NCBI GenBank assembly: GCA_900088475.1
Contig: FLMG01000540.1
Location: 145,934-188,764 of the forward strand
Direction of reading: 5' to 3'
Length of the DNA: 42,831 nt
Source of the DNA: Hyphochytrium catenoides
Lineage: Eukaryota > Sar > Hyphochytriomycetes > Hyphochytriales > Hyphochytriaceae
The position numbers and the translations under genes are program-made. Shown here in pieces: positions 23,367 to 34,400 of the stretch; position 1 is the stretch's first letter; every line of letters starts with the position of its first letter. The notes beneath the pieces were generated by a model. The model was not told where the DNA came from. It saw only the letters and a list, made by a program, of their open reading frames with translations, and did not search any database.

Positions 23367-25388
23367 TCAAACAGTGGTGATAGTAACATAGTCAGCAGAC
23401 GAAGTTGAGGAGCTCCACATCCAACCGAAAAGCCAACCCAGCATTCCAGGCTCCTCAGCTCCCGTATGCAACCGCACGATTTGTTCATCCTCTTGATTGC
23501 TGTCGTGATGCGATTCGCTAGGGGAACGTCGCGGTCGTCGGAACGACATTCTCAGCGGCCGGTGACCACCGCGAAGCATCATCATGATATGGTGGAAAAA
23601 GGCGTCGCTGACATCATTGCCGTCCACCATCACTAGCTCATCATTTGGCTGCAGTCCACTGTAAATGGCTTGGGAGTTGGGGAGGACCCGCTTGACTGTG
23701 GCCCCTCCGCGGCCACTGTTTGAGATGAAATGAATCCCCAACGGCCCAGCTTTGGTGAACATGATGCTGAAATCAGCAGCAATGCTCTGGCTTGTACTGT
23801 TCAGCTCGAGTCCTTCGTCAACCAGCGGTCGATCCATAGAGCTCATGGCCGGGGTATCACCTTCACCGCTACCCTGTTGAACATCTTGAGGGCTTGAGGC
23901 AGCACCCGAAGCACTTATTCGATCTTGCCCAGACGCAGATTGCCCATCTGGAGTCTTAACATCTTCTTGTGTCACTGCAACGGTGGTCCCATTTGCAGAA
24001 GCGACCGTCGTTAACCGAGGATCATCCCAAGTCCTGCGCCGAGGTCTAGCTTAGTTGATATGCCGAAGGATTCAACCGATAGGAATTACTCACGTTGTTT
24101 GTGTCCGGTGGTCTACAAAGAACACATCCCCACTTTCAGTTTTGCGTATCTCCCAGCCCGGGGGTAAGGGAAGTTCCTGCTAAAGAAGGAGTTTAAGGTG
24201 AGGCTCCTTCATCATAGGGAATAACTCTATACTCACCAGTGCAGTGGGGGCACCGGGAACAGCAGGCACCAAGCTTTCTTCTTGTACTGCTTGGGTCTCT
24301 CTTTGGGGATTTGCTGTACTTGACCAGTCTTCATGGTGCTCGGTATGAGAAGTGCCAGTCAAGCTAACAGTGCGAGCCGGAGCTCCACTTTCAGAGGTAT
24401 TTGGGGCTGTAGTCTATATTTCGTAGCTCTTTATAAAAAGAGGAAAAACAAAGGATTACAGAGAGTCTTTACTTCTTCATACCTGCCGAACCTTGTCAGA
24501 TGACGCCGTAGGAGGAGTCATAATGCTCTGTTGATGGATTCTGGGATCCTCATCCGTACTGCAAACAATCGAAGATCACACTCNNNNNNNNNNNNNNNNN
24601 NNNNNNNNNNNNNNNNNNNNNNNNNNNNNNNNNNNNTATACACAACAGGAATGGCTTCAGGGTTGGATAGCTCCCAGTCTTCTCCCAGAGGGGTCGTCTT
24701 AAAATAATCCATCAAAAGTCCAATCTTCTCCCATCGTGGATCCTTCCATGATGTTTGTCTATCAATGTGGTTGAGATAAAATAGCTTCCCCGTGTCAGGG
24801 TCTCTTGCAGCCTATGTAGAATAGCTCCCTGAGGTGCCTTTTTTTTTTTGGAATACCGCGGCATCATACCTCCCAATCCGACGGTAAAGGAATAAATAGT
24901 CGTAGTGCAGTAAGAGCCAAGGCCCGCTCGCTGCAGACTAGATGCAGCTTGCGTAACTCCTCTTCAGCTACTTGTAGCTGCCCCTGAAACTCTTTGTGTG
25001 CATTCGCCTCCCGGACCTTCAATCTTGAATCTCTTGGAATACCCAGCTCCTCCTTCAATGTCAGAAGGTCCTTGGTTGCGTCCTCGCGTTGCTGGAAACA
25101 ACGGGTCAGGTTCGCTGTGTCGTGCTACTCTACCGTTGGTTGTCCTTACCTGGATCGCGTCTTCCAGGGTGGCGCGAAGTGCAGAGAGAATCATTTTTTG
25201 TTCTTCAACTTGCTTCCTTAGCCTTTGGACTTCATCGACAGTGGGCTGGGACCTCCAATTAAGAGATGCCTCACATAGGGGCAGTCCCTTCAACAGATAC
25301 CTACCTTGACGTCATCTTGCTTGTCACTTGACGAGGACCGGACGTCCAACCTCTTGCCACCGTTCTTGACTGGATTGTGCTGGGCCAT
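23367..25388 (-). CDS. Coiled-coil, three-WW and PDZ scaffold protein (gap inside)
   Basis: Minus-strand exons: 25305-25388, 25150-25245, 24870-25091, 24811 into the N-gap, 24483-24558, 24237-24413, 24094-24179, 23367-24033. Outside the gap all phases match. The start is MAQHNPVKNGGKRLDVRSSS. Residues 29-125 are a coiled coil (VQRLRKQVEEQKMILSALRA). WW1 begins at LPSDWE and includes KLFYLNHIDRQTSWKDPRW. WW2 begins PLGEDWEL, is cut by the gap and resumes TDEDPR, so its second Trp is missing. WW3 is LPPGWEIRKTESGDVFFVDH followed by TTTWDDPR. The C-terminal PDZ carries the carboxylate-binding loop PLGIHF and NDELVMVDGNDV. WW domains bind Pro-rich ligands and PDZ domains bind C-termini, so this is a likely scaffold. 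I know no family with exactly this order. The 197-aa gene upstream may belong to it. Confidence 0.85.
24584..24636. other. Assembly gap (53 N)
   Basis: A run of 53 undetermined bases inside the WW/PDZ gene. It removes the end of the exon for WW2 and its donor site. The number of N need not equal the true missing length. Confidence 0.99.
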
Positions 25389-25505
25389 AATGTTATGAGT
25401 AGATACACAGTCCACCTTCCTTCACCCTAGTTCTTGGGCCTCCTTGTCCTCCTTTCCCCTTCACCTCGACCTCGCTACGGTCCACGAATCACCAGTTATC
25501 AGCAA

Positions 25506-26276
25506 TTAATGGGGGTCACCTTTCTCGTCGCCTTCATATGCGGTCATTCTTCCGAAGCCTGTCGAACATAGTTGTCGTACCTCAAAGAGCAAGGACTGTA
25601 GCCCCGCAGGACCAGAAAAGAGCTCTTCAACAAAGGCGGCACCTCCTACTGATCTCAAGGCCTCAAGCATCACCTTGCAAAGCCTAAAGGGGAGGTGAGA
25701 AGGAACAATGGTTGAATGGAGATTGTAAATGGAAGGACGAACCGGATCTGAAATGGTATGGCCGCCTGCAGCTCTTGCTTCAAGGAGCTAGCTAAAACCT
25801 CATCTCTAGTGATAGAGCTGAGTTTACCGAGCCTTTGGCTTGTTGAGGAAGCAGCAGAGTTCCACTCCTGAACAGTAGTTCGAATTCTGTCGAAGATACC
25901 TCTTGTCTCGGAGAGCGATGATCTCTCAGGAGAACTGCGTACGCTTCCATTAGCTAGGCTAGGTGTTTCTGCAAGCGTGTTAGTCTATGATCCAGCATTG
26001 GGGACATCTTCTCTTGCACTCACCACTAGAGCCCAGTGCATCAGTTTCCGCATCGTGGCTCTTGAAGACAGATGCATCTTCTGCGGGGTCCTTGGATGGA
26101 CTGTCTGCTTCCCCTTTTGAAGCATGTCAGCTAACCTCCTTTTTGCTACGGTGTACCGGATTCGGAACGGCCATACCTGTATTCCTGCTACGCTTGCGCT
26201 CGCGGTACTTATCTAGCCGGGCTTTCCCAGCCGCGGCCAAAGCTTCCCGCCTGTTCATATCCTCGTCCACCTTCAT
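25506..26276 (-). CDS. Unrecognised 197-aa protein, or N-terminal part of the WW/PDZ scaffold
   Basis: Four exons on the minus strand: 26177-26276, 26024-26113, 25743-25968, 25506-25683 (594 nt, phases match; introns 54-63 nt). The start is MKVDEDMNRREALAAAGKAR followed by LDKYRERKR. A motif of the type AAAGKARLxKxRxRKR is common at the N-termini of long golgin-like coiled-coil proteins. A Ser/Asp/Glu-rich linker follows, then a helical segment ending EELFSGPAGLQSLLFEV. As modelled the last exon reads on to a TAA at 25506-25508. If instead the GTACGA donor at 25580 is used and joined to the CAG just before 25382, the protein continues into the downstream coiled-coil/WW/PDZ gene in frame. Only 117 bp separate the two models. 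Confidence 0.6.
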
Positions 26277-27225
26277 TGAGAAGAGTCCTCTAGCTAGCTA
26301 CTCTTTTCTAATACCTATTCTCCCCCATTCTTATTAGACTTGGAGGTGCATAGCTGGCTTTGTTGAACGTTAGCGATGTCGGGTCAACACGAAAGGTCCA
26401 TCTAGGTCCACTTGGCTATCAGGTCATGCCATAGGCTGTATTGCCCCAGGTCACAGTCACAGCAAGGTCCCCCGAGTGTATTTCTTTGTCCAGAAAAACC
26501 CCTAATTTTTACAGCTGCATCGTTTTCTACAAGGAGCCATGTATATGCAAAGCCAGAAGCCAACAAATGTGCTGCCAATGTTAAGGCTGTCAGTATGACA
26601 TCGCTCACTTCTGCGCACACCCAGCGAGACACCCGGCGTTTGCAGTGCCAAGAGGCCAAGATATGCATCCATCAGAAGATCCGCAGACCAAACGGCACCT
26701 CGAGCTGCAGAGCAGGAAGGAAAGCAACGCCAATTTTGCCATCATTATTGCCCTTTCTACTGTAGAACAGCGCTGCCTGCTTCGGCTTCCCGTCCTTTCT
26801 TCAAAACATTGAAACTGTACAACTACGATTTACCTTTATATACAGTCTTAGTCAAGAGGAAAATGAACCAACTCAAGGCCTCAAACTGTAGAAAGGCCAA
26901 CTTTGGAAAGTGCACAATTGGTTCTGAAGTCCATTGCTCAATCAGAACCCAAAGCGGCACGATCCCCTCTGAAGTGCCAGGGGCCAGGAAGATGGAAGAC
27001 ACGCTCCTGACTGCTCCTGGCGATGGTCCGCCTCAGCAGACACCGAGTCCTGACGTCTTCAGAAGCTACCTTACTATTGATCAGCTTTCCTGACAGCGTT
27101 GTCACGGCTGTTGGGGCTCTTCAGGCTTCGTGCTTTATTGCCTCCTGTCCAGAAGGGCAATTGCTCCCGCTTGCAGCTAGGAACCCTTTCGTAGCAATAC
27201 CACCGAGGTCAACGTGGCAGTCCCA
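26277..27225. promoter_or_regulatory. Divergent intergenic region before FPGS
   Basis: These 949 bp separate divergent start codons of the 197-aa gene (minus) and folylpolyglutamate synthase (plus). No further gene is visible. Frames on both strands (for example 26402-26765) have no family features. The FPGS frame is open for about 45 nt upstream of its ATG to an in-frame TAG near 27178, so a short upstream exon cannot be excluded. Confidence 0.5.
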
Positions 27226-29262
27226 ATGGCAGACACTATATCTCCTTCCCAAGATGAAGACGTACAGGACCGCTCTATGGAGGGGACGATGAAGGCGCTG
27301 CATTCCCTCATCTCACGCGGCATTCAGTTAGAAATTGCCGCCCAGACCAGAGAACAGTGTATTGAATTGATGCAGAGTTACATGAAGAGGTGAACGAATT
27401 ATAAAGGTATAATGTTTTCTGGTTTCTAACTAGCGAGCAGGCTAGACATTGATGCTTCGAAGCTCTCAATCATTCATGTCGCTGGAACAAAGGGCAAAGG
27501 GTCTACCTGCGCCTTTGTGGAATCTATTTTGCAAAGTATGGGGTATCGTACAGGACTGTTCACAAGCCCTCACCTCGTCGACTTGCAAGAGCGCTTCCGA
27601 ATCAATGGTAAACCTGTGTCCGAAAAGAACCTTCTCAAGCACTTTTGGGGAGTCTGGGATGACCTCCGAGCGACTAAGGTCTTCTACCACAAAATTTGCC
27701 TGTGGCATGCATCGTGACCAAACTTACTTCCCTCTCTAGGAACAAGCGGCTGGGAATCCGGTGATGCCAATGTTCTTTCGATTCTTGACGCTTGTTTGTC
27801 TGCGGATGTACTTAGACGCTGCTGTAGACGTTCTGATCTTGGAGGTACGTAGCGGTGTGAAAGTAAACGGTCTACTATGGTCCTTTGCTAAAGCTGCAGC
27901 CCCAGGTCGGCATGGGCGGTCGCTTCGATCCAACGAACTGCACCCAAGAAGTGGATGTTGCAGCCATAACACTGTTGGACTATGATCACTGCCAGTACCT
28001 TGGGAACACACTTGAAGAGATTGCATACCAGGTAGTCTTTCCCGTAGGCATTCAATCTTCACTGAACGTCAAGCCCAACCAACCCATGTTGCAGAAAGCA
28101 GGTATTATCAAGACTGGAGCACTAGCGTTCACGGTCCCCCAAGATGTAGGAGCTTTAGAAGTTTTGAGAAAATGTGCGCAAGAAGCGGGAGCGACATTGA
28201 TGGTGGTACCCTCACTGGACGTAGTTGCCAAAGAGGAAGATGTGGAGTTGCCTACTTTATCTATGACAGGTACGCTAATCCAGCACTCATGTCTAGCCCC
28301 TCTGGTCAGTTCAGTTTTGACTATTGTCGTCAGGATCCTACCAATACCAGAATGCTGCTTTGGCCTACCAAGTCTGCAAGGCGTGGGTTGAACGCTTCCA
28401 CGCCAAGTATCCTCATAAGACTCACCCCTTTAGCCGTCGGACCGTCTCCTTAAGAGACCCAGGTATTATTGGTCATATCACTGCTGGCCTCGGATATTGC
28501 TAAAACCTGCTGCCAATTCAGATGTTGTCCGTGGCATAAGTCGCTGCCACTGGCCAGGTCGGTGCCACGAGATTGCATTCCCAGATCAGAATGTTATCTA
28601 TTACCTTGATGGTGCCCATACTGAGATCAGTATTCGGTCGGCGGCACAGTGGTATTCACAGGTGCGCACTGTCTTTCTTCCGGTTTGCAATGTCATGCTG
28701 TCTGATGGTCGTCTAATCGTTTATGTGTGCTAGCGGCTACTTGCCTGTGCCGAGAATAATAGTTCACAAGTCCGTGTCTTGGTCTTCAACTGTGGGCATG
28801 AGCGTAAAGTCTCCAGTATAATCACGGCCCTCTTAGCTGAAGCCAAATTTGACCACATTTTCATAACACCAATGGGCTTTACTAGGCCCAGTAGATTCTC
28901 TCCCTTGACAGCAGAAGCAATTCTTCGCGAGGTAAGGACACATAACATAGACTGGGAACTTTTAGTTTCGAGGCTTGAACTAAGACAGCGTTTAGGCTGG
29001 AGTGCCTGACTACAAAGGAAAATCAGAGGATGACGCTTCCTGGGAAAGCACTTTACGGACAGTCTTCACGGTCCTCACAAGTGGCACACACTGCCGCTGC
29101 TCAGTTGCCATGTCCGCTGAAGATTGTAAAAAAAGAGTAGACAACTTGGTCCAGGACCTTCAGGCGCCAGTGCGTGTCCTTGTCACGGGCTCCCTATACC
29201 TAGTCGGAGGCCTGTTGAGGGTGCTGGGCTGGACGGCGCTGGAGGAAACTGAGGATTTCTAA
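27226..29262 (+). CDS. FPGS: Folylpolyglutamate synthase (513 aa)
   Basis: Adds glutamates to tetrahydrofolates with ATP, retaining them in the cell and improving their use by one-carbon enzymes (EC 6.3.2.17). Nine exons: 27226-27389, 27441-27678, 27740-27844, 27906-28031, 28095-28269, 28334-28462, 28522-28661, 28734-28931, 28996-29262 (1542 nt, all phases match). Residues 68-77 are the P-loop [28 protein letters not shown] follows; these residues contact folate and Mg. FFRFLTL and [11 protein letters not shown] (170-180) are the usual acid/ligase motifs. [16 protein letters not shown] and YYLDGAHT mark the ligase-domain boundary and the second nucleotide-contact segment; the protein ends with [20 protein letters not shown], typical of the family. 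Length fits mitochondrial/cytosolic eukaryotic FPGS. No clear presequence is seen at this ATG. Confidence 0.95.
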
Positions 29263-29311
29263 AGCCCCACAAGCCCCAATATAAATATCTTTTTGCCACA
29301 CTTTTGTCACT

Positions 29312-30458
29312 TCACTCTGTCTTCAACTTGGTTTGCTTCCACTCAACAAATTCATCCAGAAGCAACGGCCCTATATCCCCAACCCAGGGCCAACACCCAT
29401 GTGTCGCAGTGGGGAGGACAAAGAAAGAGAGACAGACGGTCAGACGGTCAGGTGTAAGCAACACGCTACTGAAAGTGCCAACTTGAGCACATGACACTTA
29501 CAGGCTCCATTGGGATCATAGCCTTGCAAATCAGCAGTTACATGAGTCGAAAACTCCAAGAAGTTGCTCCACTAGGAGGAACATGGATGGAAGAGCAGGT
29601 CAGTGAACAAATGGCAGAAGTCATGCTGACCTACAGGTACCTGGTCAAAAGTGATTCTTTGGACTGGAGAAGATTCGAGAAACTCAATGAACTCATTCGT
29701 GTGCACGGACCGATCTCCGAGAACTAGGGGAAGGAGTGCGATAACAATGTCCTTCTCTATGGTCTTCGCGGTGCCCTCCCGCGAGATTTGAAATACAAAG
29801 CGAAAGAAGTCACGAAACTTAGAAGGATTCTCAAGCTCAGCACGCAGTTCCGGCAACTTGGCCTTGAGCTGCTGAAGGGTTTCGCATCTAGATCAAAGCA
29901 GTATGTAAGGGCTGTGTCTCCGCAAGAGACGTTCCTTGCAATTGTCTCAGGTACCCGAGCCTTGTCATTCCAGTCTCAAACTCGTCCTTCGTGAATTGCG
30001 ATCCGGTCTTGGCCTTGAAGTGCCATGCAATAATCAGAATCTCGATCTGCATGGGACACATGGTCAACTTCGAAAAACATGTACCCAAAGAAGCTCCATT
30101 GATAATCCTACATCTTCCACAGGGTTAATCTCCAGTTCCTTGCACATTGCTTCGATGCCCTCTGCAAGCCGTCGAAGCACCAAAAACGAGAAACCGCCGG
30201 CGGTCAATAAAGACGATACCATAGCCTAAAAGTTAGGGAGACGCATACCGACCTGGCCCAATTATCTCCTCTTCTTCATCTAGAGTGACGGTGTTACGGA
30301 GTGGCTTAGCCTCGTCAAACCAACTAACTCATGGAGTTGTAAGTTTGCGTACCTAGGTGTAAACGCTCATACATAGCAGTGATAGCGCCAACATCTACCT
30401 TCGACTTTGGCTCTGTGACGGGTGGATTTTTGGGTCGCCTCAGGAAGTATATCGACAT
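29312..30458 (-). CDS. DCUN1D4/5-type cullin-neddylation factor (216 aa)
   Basis: DCN1-like proteins bring the NEDD8-loaded E2 (UBC12) to cullins and raise cullin-RING ligase activity. Seven exons: 30353-30458, 30253-30279, 30112-30161, 29955-30046, 29641-29887, 29502-29571, 29312-29370 (651 nt, phases match). The PONY domain covers most of the protein: IIGPEGIEAMCKELEINP, ILIIAWHFKAKTGSQFTKDE, KFRDFFRFVFQISREG, and ITFDQWSNFLEF. It ends with GAWPLLLDEFVEWKQTK, the C-terminal surface that binds cullin; DEFVEW is shared with human DCUN1D4/5. No N-terminal UBA domain and no myristoylation Gly. The donor of exon 3 (GTAGGA) has an alternative GTACAT 33 nt further on, also in frame. It converges on FPGS with 49 bp between stops. 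Confidence 0.92.
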
Positions 30459-31457
30459 GGTCTCTAGGACTATTGAGTAGTCTCACTAAGTCCTCGCCCT
30501 TCAGCTTTCAACAGCCTGGATTCTGAGACCGTGCGCTTAAAGCTGAAAATCGCTGACCGACCGAACCTGCTGCTTGGCTCCAAATCGCTACCAAACGTAT
30601 TGCTCCAAACGGAGCTTCACCAGGAAAGTCAGACCGCTTGTCCTTGCTTCCTTAATATATTGATAGGTTGGGACTAGTGTGTCGGTAGCAGGACGATGTT
30701 GGACTGGGGATTACGAGCTCGCTAGCTCGAGTAGGGAAGCTCTGCCTATGTGCGACTATGACCTGTGCCCTCCTCTCAGCAGACGGGCAGTTGGCAAATT
30801 GTGATGATGGAAGAAGATAATCCTTTCCTTCGTTCTTCCCACGAGAGCCGTTAACCGTATTAGGGAAGAAGCAAGGACTGCCAGGCCCGTTAATTAATTA
30901 TTAGCAGCACTTTACGAGGTAGAATTTGTCAATAATGCCAATGAAGCTACTGAATTTCAACTTGACTTTCACCGAATATGCCTGCGAATTAGAACTATAT
31001 TTTAACGCTTGTCAAAAAAGGATGCAGCAATGATTTTTTGAGAAATTTTGGCAAAGTGGTCATGTGGATTTTATGATGGGGTGTGCGTGTCATGCGCAGA
31101 CATAAGAAGATAACGGGGCAGGTAAGAAAGCTCAAGAATCAACCTCTGTCATCGCCTCCATATTTGGCTCCTTCCTACAGGCAATAGAGCGGGGTTCCCA
31201 GGCGTATATCCTCCTCCTGAAGGCTCAGCCCCTCTGCCACATGCTACAGCTAGCATACATTCTACAGCTCAGTGTCGATTGTCCCGCAGCATTGGGTGTA
31301 ATGCTTCAGTGATCTGGTTTGACGCGGCGCCAGGATCCTGCCACTAGATGGGCAAGGAAAGTGGCAATGATCGCTCTCAAGCTTGGGTCGGTCCGGTGCA
31401 CTGTATTGCTTCCACAGCAGCCGCAGGAGGGGCTGCTGAACCCGTCGTCTGAGCACG
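30459..31457. promoter_or_regulatory. Divergent intergenic region before the VPS9/RasGEF gene
   Basis: These 999 bp lie between divergent starts of the DCUN1D gene (minus) and the giant GEF gene (plus). It is AT-richer around 30890-31100, with no coding signal on either strand. The minus-strand frame at 31262-31543 is antisense to the first GEF exon. Confidence 0.5.
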
Positions 31458-34400
31458 ATGGATGAGCTGGTGGACATCTTCCGAAGCGATCGGCTCAAGT
31501 TAGGTCGCTTGAGAAGACAAAGAAAAGATGCTGATGGGGACAATTTTTCTGAACCTCAGTAAGGGCTTGAGATCTCTACACACTTACGCTCATCACTGCT
31601 AACAGTCTGCTTTCAGGAGCTCTCCAGCGTCGGTTGGGGCGAGGAGCATTCGGGATGACGTGTCAGAAGAGGCCCGATCGGATAGATCAAACTCTCTTGG
31701 TAACTCCTTCAAGGAGGCTGCGGCGGTAGCAGGTGAGAATGGAAGGAGTCTGTTTATGACTGAGGTTGCAGTACTAAGACTTCCTCGGCTTAGGTTTGCT
31801 GAGTGGGGGCGGCTTTGCCATCCAAACCTTCAGAGAAATGACGCAGCAGCCGCCAGTGACAACCACCAGTCTCACCCTGCCGCCTTCCAACGTCAACGCA
31901 AGATCTTGGTCCATCACGCCATCTTCCGCTACTTCAGTGTATGTTGAGAAAGGAGCCGGGAAGGTAGTCTACTCCGGTTGGCTGCGTAAGCAGGGCAACT
32001 TTTGGTACGCAAGCATATCAATAACGGACCCCACGACCATAATACTGCACTTTTAACCAGCTTTTGAACCCATCAGGACGGGATGGAAGAGAAGATATTT
32101 CGTCCTGCGAGTCCAGAGTGATGATGAGAGTCCAACGCAATACGGCCTTCTCCAGTTCTATAATAACAACCGCTTCGGCAAACTCAAGGGAGAGATTTCA
32201 CTATGTGAAGGGACAATTGCCGTTAGATTCTTGGATATACAGAAGACAGGCAAGCCTTATTGCTTTGAAATCGTCAAGGGCTTCTACCAGGTGAGATCTC
32301 TTTCTTGTGCAATCTCCCTTGTTGTTCCTTTCATGACTCTAAAGCAACGAGCGCATAGTTTATCTGCCAGGCAAGTGACGAAAGAGAATGCAAGGCTTGG
32401 GTGAGTCACCTGCTTCAACTGGTTCCATCCAACACTGCCACGATGGCTGGCACTCCTCGGGTAACGAGGATGGACTCGACGCTCGGAAAAACGGGCACCG
32501 TCGTCCGAGAGTCGATGTATGGCGTTTTCAATAGGCGACTGACGGTGGAGGTGAAAAGTATATTGGTGGGTGTATATGCTACTCAGGTAGACGCGCCTGG
32601 CCTTCATATAACCAGTCCATTATCCCTATTCTTCTGCAGAGTGATCCCCGTAGCAAGGAACACATGTCCTGTCAGACTTATATGAAAAAGTTTGATCACC
32701 GGTCTCCGTCTGCGCTGACTGAACTCGCTAAGGCTATGGGACGACTGAGGGATCGAATGCTGAGCAGTCACGGCGAAGCCCTCTGTAAATATGTTGACGA
32801 ACCGCGAAAGGAAGAAGAGCAAAAAATGACCATAGTATCCAAGGCTGTGACGAGAGGCATAGAGGAAACGCTTTTCATACCATTGCATGACGGAATATAT
32901 TTGAACCTCAAGCGAAGAGTCTCTGAAGAGCAGGAGGTGAGGTTCTTAGTAGCCCGATCTGTGAATGGTGGAAAAGAGTATAAGAGGCTCCTTTGCCTTG
33001 TTACTTTTGAAGGGTGGGTGGGGTTGTCTTGAGTCTTGACCTTCGCTCAGTGCCGACATTTTCCTGACCAGTCGATTCGTTCTCTTGCTTACTAGGCCGA
33101 GATACTCAGAAAAATGCAGTATTTGCGCAGCAAGAACCAGCAATTCTATGATATTCCTAGCTCCCAAATCTCTCCTTCTAACTGGAAGTCAGTCTGCCGT
33201 ATTATGGATACGATTGGCACTCATTCGCTGCCTTCCGACAAACTCGACTGCCTTATACTAGCTGTCCGAGAAATTCATGAGCTCTATGATTTGGAAAAGA
33301 GGCAGTCGGTAGGGACCAAGGGGCTAGATGCGGACGATTTGCTCCCGATATGTAAGATACCGCCGAGAGCCCTAGCTCATCTTCTTTCAAGTCTCCCTAC
33401 TTCCTCCTCTGGAAAGAAAGCATATCCTCTTCTCACTGGTGTACTAACTGAGAGTCTCCTCATCTCCTAGCTCTACTATTCTGTTCTGTCTTTATAGAGC
33501 GTGTGACCCCTTTCCGTGTCACCCCCTTCCCTATGCATAACAACGCATCAGGAAGGTATACTAACAATGAGCTTATATCCTCTTCCATCCCCTTGTGTGG
33601 TCCATCCTCTTCAACCACAGTCACCTTTGTAGTGGTAAACAGCAACCTGGAGAAGCTTCTTACTCTTCGTGAGCTTCTCGTCGCCTTCTCGGATCCATGG
33701 GAGGCTTCAAGCGACAAGGAAATTGGTGTGGATGTTAGCCTCCTGACCTCCTCTATTGACTACATTACGTCCATCAACATACCGGGCATAATGGAGGATA
33801 TGCTCAAAGATCAGGTGGGGCTTCCATTTGTTTTCGGCTTCCAACAGACTCCAGAACGCTCCCCACAGCCAGAGTAGAGGATTGCAAATACATGGTTCTA
33901 TTTCAACCTTGGTTCTGCCATACCTCGAATTGCGTTGCTATCTACTCAATGGAATCCTACTCTTTCCTCTTCACTTCTCCTTGCTTTTCTTGTATTCGCT
34001 GTTGTCGTTACCAGGTATTGGTTAGCGTGGAAGGAGACTGGCGCAGCGGGCTGGAGCTGGAAAAGGACCGATTGTACGGTCTAGGAGCAGTGGTATGTCC
34101 CATTGTGATCCCCCTGATATTGAATTGTCCTTATCTAGGGGGAAACAATTTGCATAATTCTTCTGTCGGCCAACCTGTGGCGGGACGCATGACTACTATT
34201 CGTGCTTACAACCTAGTAGCGCATTCTGCCCGTGAAGCCCTCCTCTGCGGACAAATTCTTATTTCTATCTTTGCTCTATATGCAGTTGCTATCTTCTCAT
34301 CACATGAACCTCTTGCAGGTGAAATCCACCGCTTCCGGCCACAGCCGGTGGGGTGACAACGTCGCTCATTTGAAGATTGGCAAAGGCTCTGTATTGATGA

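Noticed and set aside
25559-25580. A 22-nt GT-AG intron in the last exon of the 197-aa gene
   Set aside because: Far shorter than any other intron here; reading through stays open, and a longer splice into the next gene is also possible.
30353-30458. DCUN1D exon 1 joined to an acceptor only 25-42 nt downstream
   Set aside because: Those joins are too short or introduce a stop; the acceptor at 30280 gives a 73-nt intron and restores the family alignment.
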